Positions 1 to 8,012 of a DNA stretch of 23,078 nucleotides are shown piece after piece. Both the position numbers and the translations under genes were made by a program. The notes beneath the pieces were generated by a model. That model searched no databases. It worked only from the letters and a program-made list of their open reading frames with translations, and was not told where the DNA came from. The stretch is from a virus, in the IMG/VR virus record IMGVR_UViG_3300010885_051616, positions 1-23,078 of that record; one strand, 5' to 3'. Position 1 is the stretch's first letter. Each line of letters opens with the position of its first letter.

Positions 1-860
1 CCTGTATCAACACCAGCTACACCCGGTAATGTTATACTTGATGGTATCGGCAGTCTTGCTGGTAATCCTGGCTCTACGCAACTTGAAGGAACTGCGCAAC
101 TTGAAGGCAGTCCAGGAACAACTCAATTAACAGGTTTAGGAAGTCTTGCGGGTAACCCAGGTTCTGAAACTCTTGAAGGAAGTGGTCAACTTGAAGGAAG
201 TCCGGGATCTGTAGATCTTACGGGTATAGGACAACTTGAAGGTAATCCTGGAAATACACAATTAACGGGAATTGGTGAAATTAATGGCAATCCAGGTAAA
301 ACTATTTTAGATAGTCCGAATATAAACATCATAGGAAATACAGGACACACAGAATTAACAGGAATGGGTCAACTTGTAGGAAACGTCGGAAAGGAAACAT
401 TAACATCACCAAACACGGTGTTGGAAGGCGATCCTGGAAAAACTAAACTTGAAGGTAAAGCTACACTCGAGGGGGAACTGGGTTCAATTCCGTTAGAAGG
501 AACTGGAAAACTTGAAGGATCATTAACAAGTGTACCACTAACAGGTTCAGGAAGTTTAACTGGTGATGTTGGAAAAACTATATTATCTGCTGCACCAGTA
601 CCTGAAGGTAAACTTGCTCAAGTAATTCTTGATGGAATCGGTGATCTTAACGGTAATCCTGGCAATGTATCTTTTACAGATAACAATACAAAACTTGAAG
701 GATCTACAGGTAAAGTTGCACTTACAGGTTCTGCTGATTTAATCTCTAATGAAATGGGTGAAGTAACACTCGATGGAGAATCTAATCTTACTGGTGAACC
801 AGGTTCTGTTACATTTAAAGATTCTGGTGTTAAATTAGAAGGTAACATTGGTAAAGAAGA
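1..860 (+). repeat. Degenerate 45-bp coding repeats (15-residue units)
   Basis: Tandem in-frame 45- to 48-bp units encode the 15-residue motif of the overlapping gene. Units begin with L-(D/E/T)-G and carry a G-(N/S/D)-(P/V/T)-G turn near positions 9-12. They are most regular in the first 330 bases and degenerate downstream, with 16-residue variants. The copies differ at many codons, so this is an old, selected protein repeat rather than a fresh DNA duplication. Confidence 0.75.
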
Positions 861-1002
861 AATGATCGCTCCTAAAGTTGTACAATCTGAAACAAAAGGA
901 AATGTCAATCTTACAGGTCCTGCTACAAAGTTAACACGAAATGGTTTAGGAAATTCAAACCCTCCAGGAAATACTAACCCTTCACAAAATACCTCTCGAT
1001 AA
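1..1002 (+). CDS. Repeat-rich probable tail/baseplate structural protein (5' end outside window)
   Basis: The frame is open from base 1 to the TAA at 1000-1002, so this is the C-terminal 333 residues of a longer protein. An ATG at 364 lies inside the repeats and is not the real start. From about residue 13 to 285 the protein is about 19 copies of a 15- to 16-residue unit, roughly L-x-G-x-G-x-L-x-G-N/S-P-G-x-x-x (for example LEGSGQLEGSPGSVD). Alternating short hydrophobic strands and Gly/Asn/Pro turns suggest a beta-solenoid or fibrous shaft. The last 40 residues leave the repeat and are rich in Asn, Pro and Thr. The stop overlaps the spike gene's ATG by one base (TAATG), so the two are probably co-translated. 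A baseplate, spike-associated or fibre role is inferred from position only; no family is recognised. Confidence 0.7.
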   Translation, partial: PVSTPATPGNVILDGIGSLAGNPGSTQLEGTAQLEGSPGTTQLTGLGSLAGNPGSETLEGSGQLEGSPGSVDLTGIGQLEGNPGNTQLTGIGEINGNPGKTILDSPNINIIGNTGHTELTGMGQLVGNVGKETLTSPNTVLEGDPGKTKLEGKATLEGELGSIPLEGTGKLEGSLTSVPLTGSGSLTGDVGKTILSAAPVPEGKLAQVILDGIGDLNGNPGNVSFTDNNTKLEGSTGKVALTGSADLISNEMGEVTLDGESNLTGEPGSVTFKDSGVKLEGNIGKEEMIAPKVVQSETKGNVNLTGPATKLTRNGLGNSNPPGNTNPSQNTSR

Positions 1003-1763
1003 TGCAAAAATCCGAAAAGGACATATTACTTAAAGATGATCTAGGTGGAAAAGATTGGATAGGAAAGATCGTTGATGTAACGGATCCTGAATTTATGGGA
1101 CGCTGCAGAATTCGTGTCTTTGGTGTATTTGATACATTACCCGACGAACATTTACCTTGGGCTTTTCCAGCTACCAATAATACTTTTGCTGGGAGTACTG
1201 GTGGTTATGGATTCATATCAGTTCCTAAAATAGGAACTTTGGTTAAAGTAAGATTTGCAAATAGCGATAGATATTCTCCCGAATATTATGGAATAGTAAA
1301 TATTCATCCAGATGCTCAAGCTGCTATACAAGATTCATATGAAGGATCTCATGTATTAGTCTTTGATGTAGATGAGAATATGAAAATTTACTACACGCCA
1401 AGTATAGGATTAAAAATAACGCTTCAAGAATCTAACATAACAATTAATGCTGATAAAAGTATTACAATTGAACACGCAGATTCAAAAAGTATCATAGAAC
1501 TTGTAGGTGATAAAATTAATATCACAGCACAAGACACGGTAACAGTCACAGCTCAGAAGGTTATCGTTGATCACACTGACACAGTTGAACTTGGCGCAGG
1601 CGCAACCGAAAAACTCGTTCTTGGTGATGCGTTTCAAACTCTATTTAATACACATACGCATATAGGTAATATAGGGGTCCCAACATCACCACCCACAAAA
1701 CCAATGACACCAGCCGAACACTTAAGTGGTAAAGGTGCTAAACCAGTAGTAAAAACTAAATAA
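1002..1763 (+). CDS. Baseplate spike/hub protein, gp5/gpV-like, without lysozyme domain
   Basis: This 253-residue protein matches the layout of short contractile-tail spike proteins. Residues about 20-110 form a gp5/VgrG-type OB-fold (IVDVTDPEFMGRCRIRVFG, then PKIGTLVKVRFANSD, then EYYGIVN). Residues about 115-210 alternate short polar and hydrophobic strands typical of a trimeric beta-helix needle. Near the C terminus HTHIGNIGVPTSPP has an HxH pair (H218, H220), which in P2 gpV and related spikes binds a metal ion at the needle tip. The T4 gp5 lysozyme domain is absent; the length agrees with gpV-type spikes. The ATG at 1002 overlaps the previous stop in TAATG. The protein should sit at the centre of the baseplate and pierce the outer membrane. 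The family is well supported; metal binding is inferred. Confidence 0.88.
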   Translation: MQKSEKDILLKDDLGGKDWIGKIVDVTDPEFMGRCRIRVFGVFDTLPDEHLPWAFPATNNTFAGSTGGYGFISVPKIGTLVKVRFANSDRYSPEYYGIVNIHPDAQAAIQDSYEGSHVLVFDVDENMKIYYTPSIGLKITLQESNITINADKSITIEHADSKSIIELVGDKINITAQDTVTVTAQKVIVDHTDTVELGAGATEKLVLGDAFQTLFNTHTHIGNIGVPTSPPTKPMTPAEHLSGKGAKPVVKTK

Positions 1764-1770
1764 TAAACAT

Positions 1771-2253
1771 ATGCCATTAGTATCAACAGTATTAGAAACA
1801 GCACTCAAAACTAAAATAGAAGCTAAGCTTAAAACAGAGTTTAAAAAGCCAGCTGTTAAAGAATCTTTAAGAACACAGATTGACGGCGGAACATTAGCAG
1901 GGTCCAAATCAAATGCAAAAAACTTATCTGATGCATATGACAATATTAAAGATAAGACTGAGAACGTTTTATCATACACGCCCGATTTACCAGGTTCTGA
2001 TGTATTGTCACAAGAGCTTATCAAAAGAATCGTTTCAAACGAACACGCAAATGCTATATCTGATGCGACGTGTGAATGGCTATCTGATACAATAGCGCCA
2101 ATCATTGCAAAGGAATTATCAGCTATTATAGCTACTGAAGTAACTACATATATCAAAACCGCAACCATTATTACTCCTCCTGGGCAAGCCGTTGCAACGT
2201 CCGCGGGTGCAGGAGCAACTTCAGCACCGTCACTACCAGCAATCATTTCATAA
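1771..2253 (+). CDS. Hypothetical structural protein next to the spike
   Basis: This 160-residue protein is not recognised. It starts at an ATG seven bases after the spike stop, behind an A-rich leader with no Shine-Dalgarno. The first 60 residues are Lys-rich and probably helical, and the middle (about 75-130) also looks helical. The last 30 residues are low-complexity Ala/Pro/Ser/Thr (ITPPGQAVATSAGAGATSAP), resembling the Pro/Ala/Gly tails of several small myovirus baseplate or tail proteins. There is no signal peptide and no convincing membrane helix. Position between spike and wedge genes suggests a virion or baseplate assembly role, which is inference only. Confidence 0.65.
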   Translation: MPLVSTVLETALKTKIEAKLKTEFKKPAVKESLRTQIDGGTLAGSKSNAKNLSDAYDNIKDKTENVLSYTPDLPGSDVLSQELIKRIVSNEHANAISDATCEWLSDTIAPIIAKELSAIIATEVTTYIKTATIITPPGQAVATSAGAGATSAPSLPAIIS

Positions 2254-2301
2254 ATAGTAAATAACTTATTTTAATCTTAGGAATATATAAAAAAACAATA
2301 T
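2254..2301 (+). promoter_or_regulatory. AT-rich leader before the S1-domain gene
   Basis: This 48-nt gap is one of the largest between plus-strand genes in the structural block. It holds an interrupted palindrome, AAATAA-C-TTATTT (2259-2271), and an A-run GAATATATAAAAAAACAAT just before the ATG at 2302. No Shine-Dalgarno is present. Similar A/T runs precede the starts at 17221 and 19128. It could be an internal promoter or an A-rich ribosome-loading site; the sequence does not decide which. Confidence 0.3.
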
Positions 2302-3513
2302 ATGAACAACGTAGAAATCAAAAAACAACCAATCGTCGATGAGATTAATTGGGAATCACTCAATGGGGGATTTAAGAGAAGAAAACCTAACGCCGTAATA
2401 CTAGAAAAGTATGGTGAGCGCATTTACTGTCATGAACCGTATGCTGAAGAAGCATATCTTGCATACATGAAAGGAGTTTACGTCAGTAAAGAAATTACTA
2501 AGGATGCTTTAATGAAGATTATTAGTATCGGTAGAGTATCTAATGAAGAAGTTTGGTTTACTTGCGAAGGGTACACTGATTTTTGCATTAAAGTTGAAAA
2601 CGAGAAAAAGTTTTTCAGTCTATTTGGATTGAATTCTGAAGAATTTGTTTCTTGGATTAGTACACCAGAAGGAAAAGAATCTTTCATTAGACAGGGTCAC
2701 ACACTGTATGTAGAAGAAACTAATCCTAACACACGGGTTACACTATACGGAGGTTATGTTAAGAAACAAACCACTGAATTCTTTGACCAGATTAAGTCAC
2801 CTACAAATGCTTACTCTGCAAAAGTTATTAAACGCAATGATGGAGGATTCTTGATTGCAGTTGCTGGTGTTGAAGGTTTCTTGCCTGGATCACTCGCTGC
2901 AACAAATAAGATCGTTAATTTCGATTCTTATGTAGGGAAAGAAATTCTTGTTATGGTTGAAGATTACTTGAAGGACAGTAACACATTTGTATTCTCTAAT
3001 AAGAAATACGTTAGTTACATTCTTCCTAAGAAAATGGAATCTTTGTCAACACAAGATGCTTACACTGGTTTAATTACAGGAACGGCAAAATACGGTATCT
3101 TCGTTGAGTTTGATGATATATTCACAGGTCTTTTACATACAAGTAAAATGTCACCTGATATGAAAGACAAATTTAACCGTGGAGAATATAAAAACGGTCA
3201 AGAAATTAAATTCTGGATTCGTGAAATTACCACAGATAAGAAAATAATCTTAACTGATGAAAATCCTGCTATTCGTTCTGCAGAGATTGAAGAGTTTAGA
3301 GAAAAGAATATTGGTGTTATTAAAGGTGGAGAAGTAATCTCCGTGAAACCTTTCGGAACACTGGTAAAAATTGAAAAAGATATTGTGGGTCTGATTTCTC
3401 AGAAAGATATGAAGAGTCATAATAAGAAATACAATGTTGGGGACAAAGTATATGTAACAATAGAAAAAGTTCAGAACAATAAAATATTCCTTGCAATTCC
3501 AGATGAACATTAA
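2302..3513 (+). CDS. Protein with three S1 RNA-binding domains
   Basis: This 403-residue protein has an unrecognised N-terminal part (1-170) followed by three S1-type OB-folds. The first is at about 172-250 (SAKVIKRNDGGFLIAVAGVE). The second, at about 253-325, is the most canonical (YTGLITGTAKYGIFVEF, then GLLHTSKM, then GQEIKFWIREI). The third is at about 336-403 (GVIKGGEVISVKPFGTLVKI, then GLISQKDM, then VGDKVYVTIEKV). S1 domains bind single-stranded RNA, and tandem copies occur in ribosomal protein S1. A phage S1-like protein could favour loading of phage mRNAs that lack Shine-Dalgarno sites, as here, or protect RNA; both are inference. Its end overlaps the amidoligase ATG (3503) by 11 nt, implying co-translation. 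The location inside a baseplate operon is odd. Confidence 0.8.
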   Translation: MNNVEIKKQPIVDEINWESLNGGFKRRKPNAVILEKYGERIYCHEPYAEEAYLAYMKGVYVSKEITKDALMKIISIGRVSNEEVWFTCEGYTDFCIKVENEKKFFSLFGLNSEEFVSWISTPEGKESFIRQGHTLYVEETNPNTRVTLYGGYVKKQTTEFFDQIKSPTNAYSAKVIKRNDGGFLIAVAGVEGFLPGSLAATNKIVNFDSYVGKEILVMVEDYLKDSNTFVFSNKKYVSYILPKKMESLSTQDAYTGLITGTAKYGIFVEFDDIFTGLLHTSKMSPDMKDKFNRGEYKNGQEIKFWIREITTDKKIILTDENPAIRSAEIEEFREKNIGVIKGGEVISVKPFGTLVKIEKDIVGLISQKDMKSHNKKYNVGDKVYVTIEKVQNNKIFLAIPDEH

Positions 3514-4921
3514 AAAGAATTACACCAAGACTGAAGTTCTTGATGCAGGTAAAGTTGGAATAGAATTCGAATTCTACAGCTCAATGGATGTTATTAAAAC
3601 AGCCAGAGAAATGGGAAGATTCATCAAGAAACGAATTGTGGTTCCCATGAACGTTTCTTCGTTTGGTGAAGCTCGCCCTTTGTACCATTCGCCGGTTACA
3701 CCTTCATCAAGTATCTTCAAGCTTGAACCTGATTATTCAGGGGGTAAGAAGATGTGTGAATTAGTTACAGGACCGATGCCTTATCCTGAAGCTAGGAACA
3801 TAATCATAAAAGTGTTTGAATGGATTAGCAGTAACGGTTTCACAACTGAACGCTGCTCAATACATTTAAACATATCTATTGATGGTGTTAAGCTTCCTAC
3901 AAGATATACTGTTCAAAATCTTAATATGCTAAAATTTATTCTTAGCTTTGATGAAAACATGATTTATCGCGCATATCCTGATAGAAAGGATAGCGTATAT
4001 GCTCGTAGTATAAAGGAAATCTATCCTAATGATATTTTCTTTTATAGTGATAACACACCTGTAATTTCTTCTAACAATTTCTCGCTACCCGATGAAAAGT
4101 ATTTCGGAGTAAATTTTTTAAAGAGAGAAAAAGGTTATCTTGAGTATCGTTATTGCGGCGGTAAAGATTATGAAAAGAAATCTAAGAAAATTCTTGACAT
4201 ATTAGAGTATTGTATTTTGCATCTGCATGATACACTTAACTTTACTGATTATACACCAGAAGAAGTAAAATACTTCAAGGATTTGTATAAAAAACAAGCT
4301 GCCTTAGCAAAACCGTTTATTCGTGTAGAATCATTTAAGAAAGCATTTCCAAAATTGGAAGTGGCTATTGATTTAAATGCTGATGAATCTGTTATTCAAA
4401 CTTATTGGAATAACATTCGTGAGAAACTGTTTAATCTTATCGTTCGTGGTGGTTTACGTGAAGGGAAATTTAATTACGATTCGGACTTATCAAAATATCA
4501 ACTTCTTGGTGCAAAAATTAGAAATTGCAAAATTAGTGATATAGAATTTGTATCTTGTGACATTGAGGGTGTAATTTCACATTCAGCATTTTACAAATGC
4601 AAAGTTAGAAATTCTCGAATAACTGACTCTACTGCACCTATTGATAACCAATTCATCTTTTGTAAAATTGGTGAAGTTCCTTTACACGCATCTAACTATT
4701 GTGAAGATTGCTTTATTGAGAACAAGAAACAAATCATTAACTGTGAAGTTAAAGGTGGTGTAATTCGTAATGGTGAAATTGGTAAATTAGCTAACATATC
4801 TAAAGAAACTGCCATCGTTGAACAAATCGAACCAGCTGAATCTCCTGGTGCTTATAAAGATGAAAAGCAAGAGAAGGAAAATGTAGAGAAGGCAAAAGAT
4901 GCCAAGAAAAAAGACCAATAA
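3503..4921 (+). CDS. Predicted amidoligase (carboxylate-amine ligase fold) with pentapeptide/beta-helix-like C-terminal half
   Basis: I chose the ATG at 3503; a TTG at 3491 would add four residues but overlaps the S1 gene more. The protein has 472 residues. The N-terminal half shows the amidoligase signature: GIEFEF (19-24), a following acidic strand ending ELVTGP (E86), CSIHLNIS (H121) and YLEYRY (E214, R216). These fit the Glu-x-Glu, Glu, His and Arg motifs of the ATP-dependent amidoligase_2-type family, which joins amines to carboxylates of peptides or small molecules. Residues about 332-430 look like a right-handed beta-helix with short repeats (GAKIRNCKISDIEFVSC), and the last 25 are charged Lys/Glu. 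The substrate is unknown; a virion protein, peptidoglycan peptide or other cell peptide is possible. Confidence 0.72.
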   Translation: MNIKKNYTKTEVLDAGKVGIEFEFYSSMDVIKTAREMGRFIKKRIVVPMNVSSFGEARPLYHSPVTPSSSIFKLEPDYSGGKKMCELVTGPMPYPEARNIIIKVFEWISSNGFTTERCSIHLNISIDGVKLPTRYTVQNLNMLKFILSFDENMIYRAYPDRKDSVYARSIKEIYPNDIFFYSDNTPVISSNNFSLPDEKYFGVNFLKREKGYLEYRYCGGKDYEKKSKKILDILEYCILHLHDTLNFTDYTPEEVKYFKDLYKKQAALAKPFIRVESFKKAFPKLEVAIDLNADESVIQTYWNNIREKLFNLIVRGGLREGKFNYDSDLSKYQLLGAKIRNCKISDIEFVSCDIEGVISHSAFYKCKVRNSRITDSTAPIDNQFIFCKIGEVPLHASNYCEDCFIENKKQIINCEVKGGVIRNGEIGKLANISKETAIVEQIEPAESPGAYKDEKQEKENVEKAKDAKKKDQ

Positions 4922-4925
4922 GTAA

Positions 4926-5657
4926 ATGACAAGATCTGAACTTATCGAAATGGTTAAAGATGAACTTACAGGTTCATGCGCGCTCCCATATTCTATTCCT
5001 GAAAGGGAAATGGAAAGGATCATTAAACAGGCGCTCAACTGGTTTTATCTCAATTACCAATATGCTGTTGAAACACAGTATTATGTTATCCCAAAAACTG
5101 ATTTTGCTGCTAAAGAATTTAAAAGTACACGTTCTGTTCTATTACCCGAATGTGTTATCTCAGTTTTTGAAGTTAAGGAAATTAACGGTGGATCTCGTCT
5201 TGGTACAATTGATGCCGATTTCTCTGACAATAGATTAATTGCATCTGAACTTTTCTTATCACCATTTCAATCTGATGACTTGGTACTTAGAACAGCTCAA
5301 TACTCATATTGGGATTTAACACAGGCATTCTTTTTAGAAAGAATCGCTTATGATTATAACCAAAACACAAAGAGAATGAAAATTCTTGGTCGTGATCCAA
5401 AAAAGAATGTATTTTTACAAACACTTGTAAAAATTGAAGAATCAAAACTTTATGATGATTGGATGTTTCAACGTTATGTTACATGCCAAGCAAAAATGTC
5501 ACTGGGTAGAATCTTAGGATTTTTTGAATATAACTTACCTGGTGGTATTAAAGTTGATGCAAGTTCTATTAAAGATGAAGGGAAAGAAGAGTTAAAAGAA
5601 ATTCTTGAAAAAATTGATTCCGACGCAAGTCCAGATTGGTTCTACATCTTCCACTAA
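4926..5657 (+). CDS. Neck / head-tail connector protein, gp13-like
   Basis: This 243-residue protein starts four bases after the amidoligase stop. The N terminus (SRSELIEM-type helix, then ERIIKQALNWFYLNYQYAVE) matches the opening of gp13-type neck proteins, where two helices precede an aromatic-rich segment. The C-terminal third has the family's hallmark: an aromatic helix (MFQRYVTCQAKMSLGRILGF), then LPGGIKVD, then an acidic helix (EGKEELKEILEKI). T4 gp13 is about 310 residues, so this is a shorter form. Neck proteins close the filled head and connect it to the tail. Lying directly before gp25 and gp6 rather than next to gp14/gp15 differs from T4. The assignment rests on motif memory, not an alignment. 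Confidence 0.58.
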   Translation: MTRSELIEMVKDELTGSCALPYSIPEREMERIIKQALNWFYLNYQYAVETQYYVIPKTDFAAKEFKSTRSVLLPECVISVFEVKEINGGSRLGTIDADFSDNRLIASELFLSPFQSDDLVLRTAQYSYWDLTQAFFLERIAYDYNQNTKRMKILGRDPKKNVFLQTLVKIEESKLYDDWMFQRYVTCQAKMSLGRILGFFEYNLPGGIKVDASSIKDEGKEELKEILEKIDSDASPDWFYIFH

Positions 5658-5670
5658 AAATTCTTGTTAG

Positions 5671-6033
5671 ATGTTAAAAGATATTTATAACAGAACACCT
5701 GATGACCAATCTTATAATTCAAATAAGTTGGAAGTTAGTGATCCTATTGAATCACTAACAGGTAAAATAAGAATGCTATTATACACCAAGCCTGGTGAAG
5801 TTTTGGGCGAGCCTACTATGGGCATTGACTTAGAACGGTTATTATTTGAGTACGGACTCAATAACGGAGAACTTAACGGAAAAATATTGTATCAGATATC
5901 AGAATTTATTCCTGAGTCTGGAGTTTATAATATCACAGTCAATGTAAATTTCGTGCCTGGATCTGTGCGTGACGCAGCATTCATAGATATATATATTGAT
6001 GGTACAAGAGCACTTGGCATCTTTGCAAAATAA
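5671..6033 (+). CDS. Baseplate wedge protein gp25 / gpW family
   Basis: This 120-residue protein is close to T4 gp25 (132) in size. Residues about 28-60 carry the GPW/gp25 signature: IRMLLYTKPGEVLGEP, then MGIDLERLLFE. The C-terminal half alternates strands as expected (GVYNITVNVNFVPG, then FIDIYIDGT). In contractile tails and type VI secretion it sits at the baseplate-sheath junction and helps start sheath polymerisation. It lies immediately before the gp6/gpJ homologue, the conserved W-J order. The ATG follows a 13-nt gap with no Shine-Dalgarno. Confidence 0.88.
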   Translation: MLKDIYNRTPDDQSYNSNKLEVSDPIESLTGKIRMLLYTKPGEVLGEPTMGIDLERLLFEYGLNNGELNGKILYQISEFIPESGVYNITVNVNFVPGSVRDAAFIDIYIDGTRALGIFAK

Positions 6034-6042
6034 CGATAATAA

Positions 6043-7737
6043 ATGGCTTTAGAGATATTTAAACTTAATAGACTTAAGTACGAACAATTATACAATGATG
6101 CACGAGATTACTTACAAAATAAGTATTCGCAAACTTCAAATGTATTCACTTCCGCATCTCCATACGGACAGCTTTTAGAAGTTGCGCTGAATATGGGAAG
6201 ATTAGTTCTTTACTACGTAGAGGATTCGATTACAGAATTAAATATGCTAACAGCAACACGTGATCGTAGTATCCGTGGATTGGCTCGTTTGGCTGGTCAT
6301 AATCCCACAAGATCTATTGCAGCAACTGGAACACTTCGTTTAACATATAATGGGAAAAAGATTGATATGTATGGAAATACTGTCATCATACCTAATTATA
6401 CAGTATTAACAAATGGCGGTAATGGTTTAAGCTATCTTATTTTATTGAAAGACCAAGAAGTTAGATTAACTCTTGAAGGTCACAATTATGTCGATGTTAA
6501 TGTAATACAAGGAACTGTTGAAGCACAATCATTAACAAGTACTGGAACTGCTCTACAATCATATTCAATCACTGTTAAGAAAGCTTATCGTGTTGATAAC
6601 TTTTTTGTTAAGGTTTATGTAAACAATTCTGAATGGAAAGTTTATGATTCCATTTATGACATTCCATATGAGGGTGCAGGTTGTGTGGTTAAGACAGGCC
6701 AGAATGGCGGAATTGATTTATTTTTTGGTAATAAATACTTTGGTAAAATTCCTGAACAAGGAGCAACGATTCGTGTAGAATATTTAACTACCGCAGGTGC
6801 TGCTGGTAATATTAATACCGAAGATCCGATTGACTTTAAGTTTAAAGATTCTGGGTTTGATGTATTAGGTAATGATATTGATTTAAATGAAATTACCAAA
6901 ATTGATATGAAAACACTTGTTTCTTTCGGTTCAGACGAAGAACCGTTAGAAATGACAAAATTGCTTGCTCCAAAAACAAGTAGAGCTTACGTCCTGGCTA
7001 ATTCTGATTCGTACGTCTATTTCTTAGAAAAGTTTAATTTCTTTAGTGTCATCGATGCATTTACTACGTTTAATGACAATGATGTATCTGATGATAATAT
7101 AATCTATCTTTTCTTAATACCTGATATTAATAAGAGAAAGAATTCTTCCGATGATTACTTTACAATTCCGGTTAGTTTATTTACATTAACTGCAGCAGAG
7201 AAAACAAAAGTATATGATTTAATTGAAAATAGTGGTCAGAAAATACTAACGACTGTATTAAAGATTCTTGACCCATTACTTTCTAAATATGTTATGAACG
7301 TTAGCGTTATTGCATACGAAGGTTATAGTAAAGATAACATTACACAACAAATAATATCAAAAAGTAGTGATTACTTTTTAGCTAATCGTCGTAGAGATCG
7401 TCTTCCTAAATCTGACCTAATACGTATCATTGAAAGTGTAGAAGGTGTTGACTCCGTAAATGTTTGGTTTATATCTGAAAAGAATGAATTATTTAAGTCC
7501 GACCCAAATAATGTATCGAAACCAGATGTTGGTGTTGATGCGTTTGGGGATGTCGTAATTACACGAGGTGAACTTGCAATTATCCGCGGAGGATGGCAAG
7601 ATAGAAATGGTATTGTATTTGAAGATAGTACTTCACAATCAAAAACATCAAGCATTAATATCACATACGGAAAAGATACCATTGTGAATCTTAATCTTGA
7701 AATGCACAGAATTAATATTGAAAATATCGTTAAGTAA
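6043..7737 (+). CDS. Baseplate wedge protein gp6 / baseplate J-like
   Basis: This 564-residue protein follows gp25 by nine bases. The N terminus (EIFKLNRLKYEQLYNDARDY, then SASPYGQLLEVALNMGRLVL, then LNMLTATRDRSIRGLARLAG) matches gp6/gpJ wedge proteins, where a helical bundle precedes a conserved R-x-x-x-x-L-A-x-x-x-G helix. The middle contains beta-rich insertions (about 95-300). The C-terminal part (VMNVSVIAYEGYSKDNITQQ, then RRRDRLPKSDLIRIIESVEG) matches the J-family end, where strands and helices pack into the inner baseplate ring. T4 gp6 is 660 residues. Two copies per wedge form the continuous ring around the hub. The stop overlaps the next ATG in TAATG. Confidence 0.85.
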   Translation: MALEIFKLNRLKYEQLYNDARDYLQNKYSQTSNVFTSASPYGQLLEVALNMGRLVLYYVEDSITELNMLTATRDRSIRGLARLAGHNPTRSIAATGTLRLTYNGKKIDMYGNTVIIPNYTVLTNGGNGLSYLILLKDQEVRLTLEGHNYVDVNVIQGTVEAQSLTSTGTALQSYSITVKKAYRVDNFFVKVYVNNSEWKVYDSIYDIPYEGAGCVVKTGQNGGIDLFFGNKYFGKIPEQGATIRVEYLTTAGAAGNINTEDPIDFKFKDSGFDVLGNDIDLNEITKIDMKTLVSFGSDEEPLEMTKLLAPKTSRAYVLANSDSYVYFLEKFNFFSVIDAFTTFNDNDVSDDNIIYLFLIPDINKRKNSSDDYFTIPVSLFTLTAAEKTKVYDLIENSGQKILTTVLKILDPLLSKYVMNVSVIAYEGYSKDNITQQIISKSSDYFLANRRRDRLPKSDLIRIIESVEGVDSVNVWFISEKNELFKSDPNNVSKPDVGVDAFGDVVITRGELAIIRGGWQDRNGIVFEDSTSQSKTSSINITYGKDTIVNLNLEMHRINIENIVK

Positions 7738-8012
7738 TGGCATTAGAAAAAAATATAAAAACCGTTAATTTAGCTAGGAAGAGTTATTATGATTATGCTG
7801 AACACATGCAAGATGATATTAAAAACTACGGCTATGATTACGAAGATCAATTATTTGAACGCAGTGTATCTAACTATATACTACAAGATAAAACTCGTGG
7901 TGAGATTATAAATAGGTTCTCTATTTTATATGCATATATGATTGATAAAGTTAAAGATATTAAAAGATCGTATAATTATGCGGTAGGTAAAAAGTACAAG
8001 AAATTTAACTAA
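7737..8012 (+). CDS. Small hypothetical protein between gp6 and the giant wedge protein
   Basis: This 91-residue protein is unrecognised. It is tied to both neighbours by one-base TAATG overlaps, at 7737 and 8012, so it is almost certainly translated with them. It is highly charged and Tyr-rich (NLARKSYYDYAEHM, YGYDYEDQLFERSV, KDIKRSYNYAVGKK) and probably all helical, with a basic C terminus. No Cys pairs, signal peptide or membrane helix. In T4-like baseplates small wedge components (such as gp53) are needed at this stage, but it lacks the size and motifs I know for gp53. A wedge or adaptor role is inferred from coupling only. Confidence 0.7.
   Translation: MALEKNIKTVNLARKSYYDYAEHMQDDIKNYGYDYEDQLFERSVSNYILQDKTRGEIINRFSILYAYMIDKVKDIKRSYNYAVGKKYKKFN

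Noticed and set aside
364-1002. ATG at 364 as the real start of the first gene
   Set aside because: The same frame is open and in repeat phase back to base 1, so the gene begins before the window.
1722-2246. Minus-strand 174-codon hydrophobic open frame
   Set aside because: It is antisense to the 160-residue plus-strand gene, whose Ala/Ile-rich codons produce the apparent membrane segments.
3491-3502. TTG start four codons before the amidoligase ATG
   Set aside because: The ATG at 3503 is a better codon, gives the shorter overlap with the S1 gene and keeps the whole motif set.
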